A stretch of 50,259 nucleotides of DNA from MWAR01 sp036567845 (GTDB lineage Bacteria; Muiribacteriota; Ozemobacteria; Ozemobacterales; Ozemobacteraceae), in the NCBI GenBank assembly GCA_036567845.1, contig DATCTT010000265.1:1-50259 (forward strand), given 5' to 3'. The translations under genes were made by a program, and so were the position numbers. The notes under the pieces were generated by a model. That model saw only the letters and a list, made by a program, of their open reading frames with translations. It was not told the DNA's origin and did not search any database. The first letter of the stretch is position 1, and every line of letters begins with the position of its first letter. Shown piece after piece: positions 1 through 7,526 of the stretch.

Positions 1-1698
1 TATCTCGAGAATACCCAGATTCGTAACCGGCCCGGCAAGGGGCATGCCGCCGTCGACGCCTCGGATGAAGGCGACGGTTGCCGCGACGAGATCATGCTGA
101 ACCTGCCATTCGCCGAGCTGAAGGTGTTCGACGCTCCGCCCGTGATCAAGGCCCGCAACAGAGCAGGGGAGTGGGCGAGCTACGTGCACTTCCTTCCGAA
201 AAAAACTGGTCTGATGGGCCGCACGCTCGTCTCGGTGCAGGATTCGAACCTGTTCATGACGGCGTTCGTCGCCTATCCTCTGTTCCTGTTCGACGAGAGT
301 TTCCTGCCGCCCGAGCGCCGCTCGATCGCCCCGATGCTCGATCTTGCCCTCCAGAACGTGCTGAGCTTCAAGCGCGGTGATGCCTACAATTTCTGGGCCG
401 TGCTGCCCGGCGTCGATGGCACCGCACCCCGGACGGGGCCGTTCAATATACCTGTGGCTATTGTACGAACGATGGGGAAGATGTTTCTCAATCCGAACTA
501 TGCGGGCTTCTTCGCGATGCTGACCAAGGGCCAGAAGGCTCCGCCGCCCCACTGGGTCGCGGCCTGCCTCGACCGGGCGCAGAACCCGACCGGTGCCGAC
601 GCGCTGTTCAATATCCCCAACGATACCGACGACACTTCGGTGGCCGTCTGCTTCCAGGCGATGTATGCGAAGAGGTATCCGGAAAAGCAGTTCCAGCCTG
701 ATTTTGCAGCGCTCGCGCAGGTGGCCTCGTTCCGCGATGCCGGCCGCGATCGCGATGACGGCCGCGATGTCTGGCGCGGCAAAGACACCGGTGCCTTTCT
801 GACCTGGCTGAAGGATGAGCGGCAGTCCGTGTTCGCGACCCCCGAGACGGGAGTCATGCCCCTGGCCGTGAACAACGTCGATGCCGTGGTGAACGCGAAT
901 GCCGTCTTCGCCCTCGCGATGACCAGGCACCGCCGCACCGCCGGCTATCACGCCGCGGTGAATCTGCTGGCAAAGGCCATCGAAGCGAAAGCCTGGCCGG
1001 ATGCCGGCCTCTACTACCCACAGAACATGATCTTCCCGTATGCCGTGACCCGTGCCTGGCGCGACGGCGGTGCCCGCTCGCCGGCTCTCGATGCGGCGAT
1101 GCCGACGCTGCTGCGCCAGCTCCTCGACGAGCAGGATGCCTGGGCGCGGATGCAGCCGCTCCATCCCGGTGCCTTTCCAGGTGGGGAAGACCGCAGCTGC
1201 GAGCTCTCGACGGCGCTCGGCCTGACCGCGCTGCTCAACATCGGCCGCTCGACCGCCGAGCAGGCCGGAGTTGCCGACCGGTATGACGCGGCCGTGCTCA
1301 AGGCTGTCGCTTACCTGCTGCGCCAGCGCCGCCAGGCCCCGGAGGTCTATCCGACCACCGCGGCGCGGTTCCCCGGCGTCATCCCGAACTACTGGGAGTC
1401 GGGCCTCTTCTTCGCGGCCTCGTTCTGGGACCTCGCCCACTGGCGGTCCCAGGCCTTCACCGTCTCGATGGTCGCCGAGGCGCTCGCGAAATATGTCCTG
1501 GCCTATGACCACACCCAGACCGGCTTCGGCACCCGCCGCCTGTATCTGGAAGACGCCGCCGGCCGCCTCCGCATCTCCCTGACCGAGCCGCAGACCCCCT
1601 CCCAGCCGCCGGCCTCGAAGCCGGGGCAGGGCGGCAAAGGGAAAACACCGGCACAGAATCCCGGGGACGACGGCATGATCCCTCCGGCCGATGCCTAG
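1..1698 (+). CDS. Alpha/alpha-toroid (terpene cyclase/prenyltransferase-like) protein, 5' end outside window
   Basis: The frame is open from base 1 with no stop, so the gene begins upstream; the first in-window ATG, at 94, is probably internal. About 565 residues are visible. The protein is rich in helix-forming and aromatic segments spaced as in alpha/alpha-toroid folds (terpenoid cyclases, prenyltransferases). Bases 622-633 encode DTDD followed by Thr-Ser, resembling the DxDD-T motif of class II terpene cyclases; further on come a V-N-A-N-A segment and a YYPQN...FPYAV segment typical of toroid repeats. The last ~35 residues are a low-complexity Pro/Gly/Lys/Gln tail. No transmembrane segment is obvious in the visible part. 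The next gene, a cupin, follows after 80 bases. The fold assignment is an inference from motifs; the substrate is unknown and a non-enzymatic toroid protein is possible. Confidence 0.6.
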   Translation, partial: YLENTQIRNRPGKGHAAVDASDEGDGCRDEIMLNLPFAELKVFDAPPVIKARNRAGEWASYVHFLPKKTGLMGRTLVSVQDSNLFMTAFVAYPLFLFDESFLPPERRSIAPMLDLALQNVLSFKRGDAYNFWAVLPGVDGTAPRTGPFNIPVAIVRTMGKMFLNPNYAGFFAMLTKGQKAPPPHWVAACLDRAQNPTGADALFNIPNDTDDTSVAVCFQAMYAKRYPEKQFQPDFAALAQVASFRDAGRDRDDGRDVWRGKDTGAFLTWLKDERQSVFATPETGVMPLAVNNVDAVVNANAVFALAMTRHRRTAGYHAAVNLLAKAIEAKAWPDAGLYYPQNMIFPYAVTRAWRDGGARSPALDAAMPTLLRQLLDEQDAWARMQPLHPGAFPGGEDRSCELSTALGLTALLNIGRSTAEQAGVADRYDAAVLKAVAYLLRQRRQAPEVYPTTAARFPGVIPNYWESGLFFAASFWDLAHWRSQAFTVSMVAEALAKYVLAYDHTQTGFGTRRLYLEDAAGRLRISLTEPQTPSQPPASKPGQGGKGKTPAQNPGDDGMIPPADA

Positions 1699-1723
1699 TG
1701 AGACGCGCTGTATTTCTGGAGGT

Positions 1724-1746
1724 CCGGGCTTCAGACCCGCCCTGCG
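1724..1746. repeat. Degenerate copy of a REP-like intergenic element
   Basis: The string CAGACCCGCCCTGCG here, preceded by CCGGGCTT, closely resembles the right half of the perfect palindrome at 45700-45728 (CAGACCCGCCCCTGCG). Both sit just downstream of a plus-strand stop codon. This copy has lost most of its symmetry. It is probably a decayed member of a small dispersed intergenic repeat. Confidence 0.35.
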
Positions 1747-1778
1747 CCCGCATGTGAGATAATATATGGAGATACAGA

Positions 1779-2117
1779 ATGACGAATCGCGAACCCGTTC
1801 TCCCCGTTTCCACCCCCGTCGATCTGGCCGGTTTTGTTGATTACGCCAGCGGATCGGTGGTCAGCAAGACCCTCGTCGACAAGAAAATCGGCACTGTGAC
1901 CCTCTTCTCGTTCGACCAGGGCCAGGGGCTTTCCGAACATACCGCTCCGTTCGACGCGATCGTCCAGATCATCGACGGCGAGGCCGTGATCATGATCGAC
2001 GGCGCCCCGCATACTGTGCGGGCCGGAGAGATGATCCTCATGCCGGCGAACCATCCCCACTCCCTGCGGGCCGAGAAGCGGTTCAAGATGCTTCTGACCA
2101 TGATCCGGTCGAACTGA
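1779..2117 (+). CDS. Small single-domain cupin protein
   Basis: A 112-residue protein with a conserved beta-barrel cupin core. The first cupin motif is degenerate: after His in SEHTAPFDA the usual second His is missing, so metal binding is uncertain. The second motif is recognisable as GEMILMPANHPHSL with Pro, Gly and His. The ATG at 1779 is preceded by GGAGATACAG, a good ribosome-binding site. It lies 80 bases after the toroid-protein gene. Single-domain cupins are often small-molecule sensors, isomerases or storage-type proteins, and nothing here fixes a substrate. Family confidence is high, function unknown. Confidence 0.85.
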   Translation: MTNREPVLPVSTPVDLAGFVDYASGSVVSKTLVDKKIGTVTLFSFDQGQGLSEHTAPFDAIVQIIDGEAVIMIDGAPHTVRAGEMILMPANHPHSLRAEKRFKMLLTMIRSN

Positions 2118-2324
2118 TTCCTCTTTCTGCGGGGCGGAATGCCGGTCGACAGGTGAAGCTATGACGGAATCCCTGGGACCTTCCTGGTTATCGATTATGC
2201 GCTTCTTGCCCTGTTTTCGTGGCTTGCCATCGACCACCTCGACCTGCAGCAGCTCGCGCAGCCGATCAGGATCTACCAGCCCATCGTTTCGGATCTTTTC
2301 GCATCCGAAAATATTCTGCTGTAT

Positions 2325-3665
2325 ATGGTTCTCGCCGGCACGGTGGCGATCGGATGGGCCGGAAGGCAGGGCGAGGAGCACGGGGTCCCTCCCGTTACGA
2401 GGCATCTCTCAGCTCTGTTCGCGGTGCTCGCCGTGCCCGTCCGGCTGATGACGGACAGGCTGGTCGAGTATGACACCGCCTTTTTCGCGTTCGTCTTCTT
2501 TTTCTCCGCCCTGATGCTTTACGCCCTTGGCAGAAGCCTTCTGACGGGATTATCCGCGCCGGGGCTCAAGGACGTGGCCTCCGTTGCCGTTCTCCTGGCT
2601 ATCGGGTTCTGGATGACCGAGCCCTGGAGCAGTCCCTCCGCGAAGCTCGAACAGGCCATCGGAAAAGGGGATGCTGCGCGGTTCGGGACGTTGGCTCGCC
2701 GCTATCCCGACCATCTGCGGCTCCACACGGGGCTTTTCGACAAAGCGCTCCGCCGTCCGGAACGTGGAATCATCGAGCGGATCATCGAAGCCGGCCACAC
2801 CACCGTTTCGACCGGTGTCGGGGAGCGCGCGATCTTCCAGCCACAGTATCTCGGGATCCTCGAATTCCTCCATGCCCGAGGAGTGGATCTGACGTCCGAC
2901 GGCCTGCTCCGGGAGGCGACCCGTCTGTCCGCCCGTTCTGAGCCGGCTGAAACCGTGGGAAGTTATCCCGTGCTGGCCTGGCTGATCCGGATCCGCCGTG
3001 ATGCCCCGGCCGGGCGCCGGGAGTCTGCGGACCGGTTGTTCCGGGACGGCTGGCAGAATCCCGTCGCCATAGCGGCGGCGGCTGGGAATGCCGACCTCAT
3101 GAGATTTCTCGTTGGCCAGGGCTTCACCGTCGACGAGGAGGTGTTTCAGGCCCTCGTCCGGAACCAGCATGAGAACGATCCGGACATCCGGATGCTGCTG
3201 ACCAACTCGGGATTTGTTTTTCCCGTGGCCCCGGGAACGATGGCATCGACGGGGGCCTCCCTGCCAATGCCCGTTCCGTCGAGAGATGGGCTCGATCTCA
3301 TTCTGTGGAGCGGAGAGGACGTGCAGGGGCACCGCGAGCGGCAGAACAATATCTTTCATTATCTCGCCCAGGAGTGGCGTGCCCGGGATCCCGGGAATGC
3401 CCGTGACGGGATGGATTACGAACGGCTGTTCACCGTGGCACTGAGCCGGAAGATCGATCTCGAGGCGAAAAACCGCGATGGGCTGACCCCGCTCTGGGTA
3501 GCGGTCCACGTGAACAACTTCCGGGCTGCCACCCGTCTTCTGGAAGCGGGTGCGGATCCAGATGCCCGGGATCCCGACGGGATGACGATGCGGGACTTCT
3601 GCCTGAAGAACGACCGCCGCCTCCTGGCCGATCTGGTCGGAGGACAGGGAAAACGAAAAGATTGA
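2325..3665 (+). CDS. Membrane-anchored ankyrin-repeat protein (5' end probably frameshifted)
   Basis: 446 residues from the ATG at 2325. The N-terminal ~120 residues hold hydrophobic segments (around residues 28-40, 45-66 and 75-90). The C-terminus carries at least one clear ankyrin repeat (GLTPLWVAVHVNNF...LLEAGADPDARDPDG), with weaker repeat-like segments before it. The same reading frame is open upstream to 2157 and encodes another hydrophobic helix (FLVIDYALLALFSWLAI), but has no start codon there. An ATG at 2161 with a strong AGGTGA site five bases upstream is one frame off. The intact gene therefore probably started at 2161 and has lost or gained a base near 2172-2181, or the assembly has an indel. 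The protein probably acts in protein-protein contacts at the inner membrane. The next gene starts 7 bases after the stop. Confidence 0.75.
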   Translation: MVLAGTVAIGWAGRQGEEHGVPPVTRHLSALFAVLAVPVRLMTDRLVEYDTAFFAFVFFFSALMLYALGRSLLTGLSAPGLKDVASVAVLLAIGFWMTEPWSSPSAKLEQAIGKGDAARFGTLARRYPDHLRLHTGLFDKALRRPERGIIERIIEAGHTTVSTGVGERAIFQPQYLGILEFLHARGVDLTSDGLLREATRLSARSEPAETVGSYPVLAWLIRIRRDAPAGRRESADRLFRDGWQNPVAIAAAAGNADLMRFLVGQGFTVDEEVFQALVRNQHENDPDIRMLLTNSGFVFPVAPGTMASTGASLPMPVPSRDGLDLILWSGEDVQGHRERQNNIFHYLAQEWRARDPGNARDGMDYERLFTVALSRKIDLEAKNRDGLTPLWVAVHVNNFRAATRLLEAGADPDARDPDGMTMRDFCLKNDRRLLADLVGGQGKRKD

Positions 3666-3672
3666 TTCGAAT

Positions 3673-4764
3673 ATGAAAAATTATAATATCATTATGATTA
3701 TAACGGCGTTTTTCATAGCCGCCGTGACGGCTCATGCCCTGAAGCCGACGGAAAGCGAAACGGCCGAACACCGCTGCCAGAGTCTCGTGGTGGAACTCGG
3801 CCAGCGGCTCGAAGAGCTGGGAGATGCCGAACTGGAAAGCCTGGCCGGGGCGCGTCGGGGTTTGCTGCCCATCGACGGCAGGGTGCTTGCCCGGCTCATG
3901 AAACGCGACCCCTCATCCCGGGACGAAGCGCTCTACGACCAGATTCCGCGGATGGAAGCGGGGATCTCGCACTGCCGGTATCTCTGCGTCTTCAACCTCG
4001 ACCGCCCGAAAGGGGAGTCGAGGCTTTTCCTGCTGGACACGAGCCATGGGGTGCATTACGACGCCCTGCGCACCCGGTTTGACACGCCGAGCCCGCGGGG
4101 CTTGTTCCGCCAGGTGTGTGGGCTGATGGGAACCCCCGAAGCCTACGAGACCGCTTCCTCCACCTTCCTCGCCGAGACGGAGCGGGAGATAAAGCGCACC
4201 CTGGCCCGTGCCCGCGACACCGGGGTCATCTGGTATCTGGCCCGATTCTGGTATCTCCTGCTGTTAGCCGGGTTTCTCGATTTCTGGCTGTTCGATCTCG
4301 GGGCGATGAAAGGCGAATGGCCGGCGGTGAAACTCTACCTGCTGGGTCTGTATCTGACGGGTATCGCCATCTCCCTGTCCATCGTGATGATCCAATTCAC
4401 CGGGGTGCCCCTTCCCGATGTGCGTTCTTACATCCTCGCGGGGCCGGACGCCTGCCCAGATGAAATCCATCTGCTGGGAGATGTCATCCAGACCCTGGCG
4501 TTCGCCTGGTGGCCGGTTTCCGCCGTGGCCGTGTTCCTCGCCGGCAGATACGGCAGCTCCCCGCTGATCCCGCTTGCCTACGTGATCGCAGCCCCCGTGG
4601 GCCTCGCCATGTCCGAAAGCCCGTTCGGCGGCACCCAGAAAGTCGCGTTTCCGGTCGTGGGAATCGCGCTCGTGTTCTTCTACGGCATCTATATCAAGAT
4701 GGCTTACAAAAGCGGTCGCAATACAGACGTTTCACCGCCCCCGGAGGCGGAGGGACTCGATTGA
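3673..4764 (+). CDS. Membrane protein with signal peptide, unknown family
   Basis: 363 residues beginning MKNYNIIMIITAFFIAAVTA, a plausible signal peptide or first membrane helix. A soluble region of about 160 residues follows, with several Cys residues (HCRYLC, RQVCGL). Then come four or five hydrophobic segments (roughly residues 190-210, 220-245, 275-295, 300-320, 325-345) and a short polar tail. It starts 7 bases after the ankyrin gene, so the two are probably cotranscribed and may work together at the membrane. The first ten codons are unusually AT-rich for this genome. I do not recognise the family. A large extracytoplasmic domain tied to a small helical bundle is what the sequence shows. 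Confidence 0.7.
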   Translation: MKNYNIIMIITAFFIAAVTAHALKPTESETAEHRCQSLVVELGQRLEELGDAELESLAGARRGLLPIDGRVLARLMKRDPSSRDEALYDQIPRMEAGISHCRYLCVFNLDRPKGESRLFLLDTSHGVHYDALRTRFDTPSPRGLFRQVCGLMGTPEAYETASSTFLAETEREIKRTLARARDTGVIWYLARFWYLLLLAGFLDFWLFDLGAMKGEWPAVKLYLLGLYLTGIAISLSIVMIQFTGVPLPDVRSYILAGPDACPDEIHLLGDVIQTLAFAWWPVSAVAVFLAGRYGSSPLIPLAYVIAAPVGLAMSESPFGGTQKVAFPVVGIALVFFYGIYIKMAYKSGRNTDVSPPPEAEGLD

Positions 4765-4789
4765 CAATCCCTGTGGTATTCCGTATCCT
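4761..4789 (+). promoter_or_regulatory. Sigma70-type promoter of the efflux operon
   Basis: TTGACA at 4761-4766, a 17-base spacer, then TATCCT at 4784-4789. This is a perfect -35 and a 4/6 -10 at ideal spacing. It overlaps the end of the preceding gene and would start transcription near 4796. That leaves little leader for a GTG at 4810 and supports the GTG at 4864 or the ATG at 4894 as the start of the TolC-like gene. Confidence 0.65.
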
Positions 4790-4863
4790 ATCGCACCGGT
4801 TTCCGAAGGGTGCCAGCCGGTGCCATCCGGAAAACGAGTTCGGTGCAAACGGGAGTACAGAAG

Positions 4864-6405
4864 GTGACAATCCTTTCGGCATCCTGTGTGCGAATGGCAA
4901 AACAAGCCTTTCTGCTTGTTCTGGCCTGTGGACTCGGCCTCGAGAGCCAGGCCCTCGACCTCGCAGGGTTGCTCGAAACGGCGGAGCAGCGGAACCTGGG
5001 ACTGCGCATGTCCCGACTCCTGGCCGAAGAGCAGGCCCTCGATGAGAAGCGGGCGGCGAACCTCCTCGTTCCGGATGTGACGGGCCAGATGGCGCATCAG
5101 CGCCAGGTCTACGTCGACTCGACACCTGCCGCGTTTTTCGGGTCTCAGTATCACACGAATCTGCTTTCCCTGCAGGTGGCCCAGGGTTACCCCGGCCTCG
5201 GGAAGATGCCTGCGCTGCAGAAGGAGATCGCGGAACTGCGGAGCCGCCTGCGCCGGGTCGATGTCGATCGGGCTGCGTCGGCTCTGCGGGGCCGGATCGT
5301 CACGCTGTTCTTTGATCTGCTCGAGGAACAGCAGCTTGCCCAGGTCGACGAGATCAATATTTTCCTCCTCGGCAAGCTGCTCGAGGTGGCCCGGATCAAT
5401 CAGGAGGTTGGCCTTGCTCTTCCCAACGACATTCTGCGCATCGAGACCCAGAAGGCGAACATCGAGTCCTCGCTGACCAGCCGGAAAGCCCAGCAGGAGA
5501 GGTATCGTCTTGATCTGGCCTATCTGCTCGACCTGCCTCCGGCCTCCCTGACGGTCGATCTTCCTCCCGGAATCATCTTCCCGCTCGAGACCCCGGTGCT
5601 GGAAACATTCGAACGGGCCATGCAGGAAAAGGATGCCGACCTGGAACTCGCACGGATCGACACCGACCTGTTCCGGCGTCTCCGGCGCGCGGCCGGGCTT
5701 GCGGAACAGCCGACGATTTCCGTGGGTGGAAAATATAATGTAACGAATACAAGTATCGGGAAGACGAATATCGCCCGGGACTACGCCGTCCAGGTGGCGG
5801 TCGATTTTCCCGTGTTCGATGCCGGGGATCTGAAGAACGAGACGAAGCGGGCGGAGAAGGCGGTCGACCGCGCGGATCTCGCTCTGGCGGATCTGTCCTG
5901 TGCCAAGCGGACGGCCCTACTGAAGGCCCTGACCGAGTATGGCGAGATGGCCCCGAAACTCCAGTTCGCCGCGAAAGCTCTCGAACAGAGCCGCGAGAAC
6001 ATGCGGATGGTCATGACGCGATACCAGCACGGGGATGCCGCGATCGTCGAGCTGATCGATGCTCAGATCACAATGAGTGAGGCGGCCCAGAACTCTGTCC
6101 GCATTCATCGTGACGAGCGGGTGCGGCTCGCCGCACTGTATGAGCTCGCCCGCGATCTTGACCGGCAGCGGCGGCTCGACCGGGGCGCCGAGAATGCCCG
6201 GGTGCTCGAGCTTCCCGATGGCATCGATCTCGGTGAGCCGGGCTCTGCCGGCGTCGAGGCCCTTCCGCAGGGCAACCCTCTCGAACCTTTTGAAGAGGCC
6301 CTTTCCGAGGCGCTTCGGTTTGGTGACGGAACACCCGTCGCCGTCATCCGGAAGCTGACCGATCTTGCCGGCCGGCTCGACAGGCTCGGCTCCGGTGGAT
6401 TCTGA
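4864..6405 (+). CDS. TolC-family outer-membrane efflux protein
   Basis: 513 residues from GTG 4864, which has GGGAG eight bases upstream. ATG 4894 is an alternative and also leaves a signal peptide (AFLLVLACGLGLESQA). The mature part shows the two-fold repeated, Ala/Leu/Glu-rich helical hairpins of outer-membrane efflux channels, with long coiled-coil-like runs around residues 60-160 and 300-420. The last ~90 residues are a polar, Asp/Gly-rich extension. TolC-type trimers form the exit duct of tripartite pumps. The adaptor gene follows after 13 bases and the RND pump after that, so all three form one export operon. Length and gene order match the family. Confidence 0.9.
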   Translation: MTILSASCVRMAKQAFLLVLACGLGLESQALDLAGLLETAEQRNLGLRMSRLLAEEQALDEKRAANLLVPDVTGQMAHQRQVYVDSTPAAFFGSQYHTNLLSLQVAQGYPGLGKMPALQKEIAELRSRLRRVDVDRAASALRGRIVTLFFDLLEEQQLAQVDEINIFLLGKLLEVARINQEVGLALPNDILRIETQKANIESSLTSRKAQQERYRLDLAYLLDLPPASLTVDLPPGIIFPLETPVLETFERAMQEKDADLELARIDTDLFRRLRRAAGLAEQPTISVGGKYNVTNTSIGKTNIARDYAVQVAVDFPVFDAGDLKNETKRAEKAVDRADLALADLSCAKRTALLKALTEYGEMAPKLQFAAKALEQSRENMRMVMTRYQHGDAAIVELIDAQITMSEAAQNSVRIHRDERVRLAALYELARDLDRQRRLDRGAENARVLELPDGIDLGEPGSAGVEALPQGNPLEPFEEALSEALRFGDGTPVAVIRKLTDLAGRLDRLGSGGF

Positions 6406-6418
6406 ACGGGGGGAACAG

Positions 6419-7507
6419 ATGAAACAGATGCTTCGCCGACTGCTGTTCGTGCTTGTCATCGCCAGCACCGCTTTGCCAGCGTTCGCGCAAGCGCCGGTCA
6501 CGGTCGCCACGTCCCTCGTCAGAACCGGTCCGATCCGGGAATTCATCGCAGTTTCGGGGCAGGTGAAGCCGTTCGAGGAGGCCTGGATTACCCCCGACGT
6601 GACAGGGCGGGTAGCGAAAATCCTTGCCGAAAATGGCCAGCCGGTCAAGGCCGGTGCCCCGGTCATCCTGCTGGATGTGGAACGGCTGGCGCTGGCCGTG
6701 CGGATGTCCGAAGCGGGACTCCGGCGGGCCGAAGCGGAGCTAAAGGAAAAGAAGAAGGATTTCGAACGCCGCGCGATCCTGATGGAGAAAAAGGTGCTCA
6801 ACGAAAAGGCGTTCGACGAAGCCGAAGCCGAGGCCGCGAAAGCCGAGATCGCCGTCCAGAGCCAGAAGGCGGCGCTCGATCTCGACCGGCTGAACCTGGA
6901 GCGGGCGACGATCCGGGCCCCGATCGGCGGCTTTTTCGCCAGCCGCGACGTGTTCCTCAACCAGAGTGTTTCCCCCGGCATGCGGCTGGGGAAGGTGATC
7001 GATATCGGCCGTGTGTATATCGACGTAAAGGTCCCTGAGAATCAGATCAACCGCATCACCATCGGCCAGAAGGCGGCTGTGAACGGCTCACATACTGGCT
7101 CGGTCGCGTTCATCGACCCATATGGCGACGAGTCGCGCTCGTTCCTCGTCCGCATTCTCGTCGATAATGCTGATCTGAAGCTGAAGCCGAACATGTTCGT
7201 GACCGGCCAGATCGTCCTGAAGGAGTTTGCGGATGTTCCGCTGATCCCGATCGATGCGCTGACCGGCCCCGCCGACGCCCCCGTGATCTATACCGTTCGA
7301 AATAACAAGGCGGTCCGCGTGCCGGTCACCCCGATCGCCCGGGAGAAAGACTGGTGCGCTGCCCGCGAGATCGGGGCCGGTGAGACGATCGTGACGGTCG
7401 GGGCCGAAAACCTCGCGGATGGTACTCCGGTGACGGTGGCGGCTTCCCCCGAGGCGCCTTCCGCCGGAGTTGCGTCGGCGGCGGCAGCACCCGCCACGGG
7501 GCGCTGA
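6419..7507 (+). CDS. RND efflux periplasmic adaptor (HlyD/AcrA family)
   Basis: 362 residues from ATG 6419, preceded by a GGGGGGAA purine run; the frame is open further upstream but that would overlap the TolC-like gene. Signal peptide MKQMLRRLLFVLVIASTALPAFAQ. A biotinyl-lipoyl-like half (VSGQVKPFEEAWITPDVTG) is followed by a charged helical hairpin at about residues 95-160, the second lipoyl half (RATIRAPIGG) and beta-barrel domains. The C-terminus is Ala/Pro-rich. It bridges the inner-membrane RND pump to the TolC-like channel. Transcription probably continues from the promoter at 4761. The substrate cannot be read from sequence. Confidence 0.9.
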   Translation: MKQMLRRLLFVLVIASTALPAFAQAPVTVATSLVRTGPIREFIAVSGQVKPFEEAWITPDVTGRVAKILAENGQPVKAGAPVILLDVERLALAVRMSEAGLRRAEAELKEKKKDFERRAILMEKKVLNEKAFDEAEAEAAKAEIAVQSQKAALDLDRLNLERATIRAPIGGFFASRDVFLNQSVSPGMRLGKVIDIGRVYIDVKVPENQINRITIGQKAAVNGSHTGSVAFIDPYGDESRSFLVRILVDNADLKLKPNMFVTGQIVLKEFADVPLIPIDALTGPADAPVIYTVRNNKAVRVPVTPIAREKDWCAAREIGAGETIVTVGAENLADGTPVTVAASPEAPSAGVASAAAAPATGR

Positions 7508-7526
7508 GCCTCGGGAGCGGCTTCCT

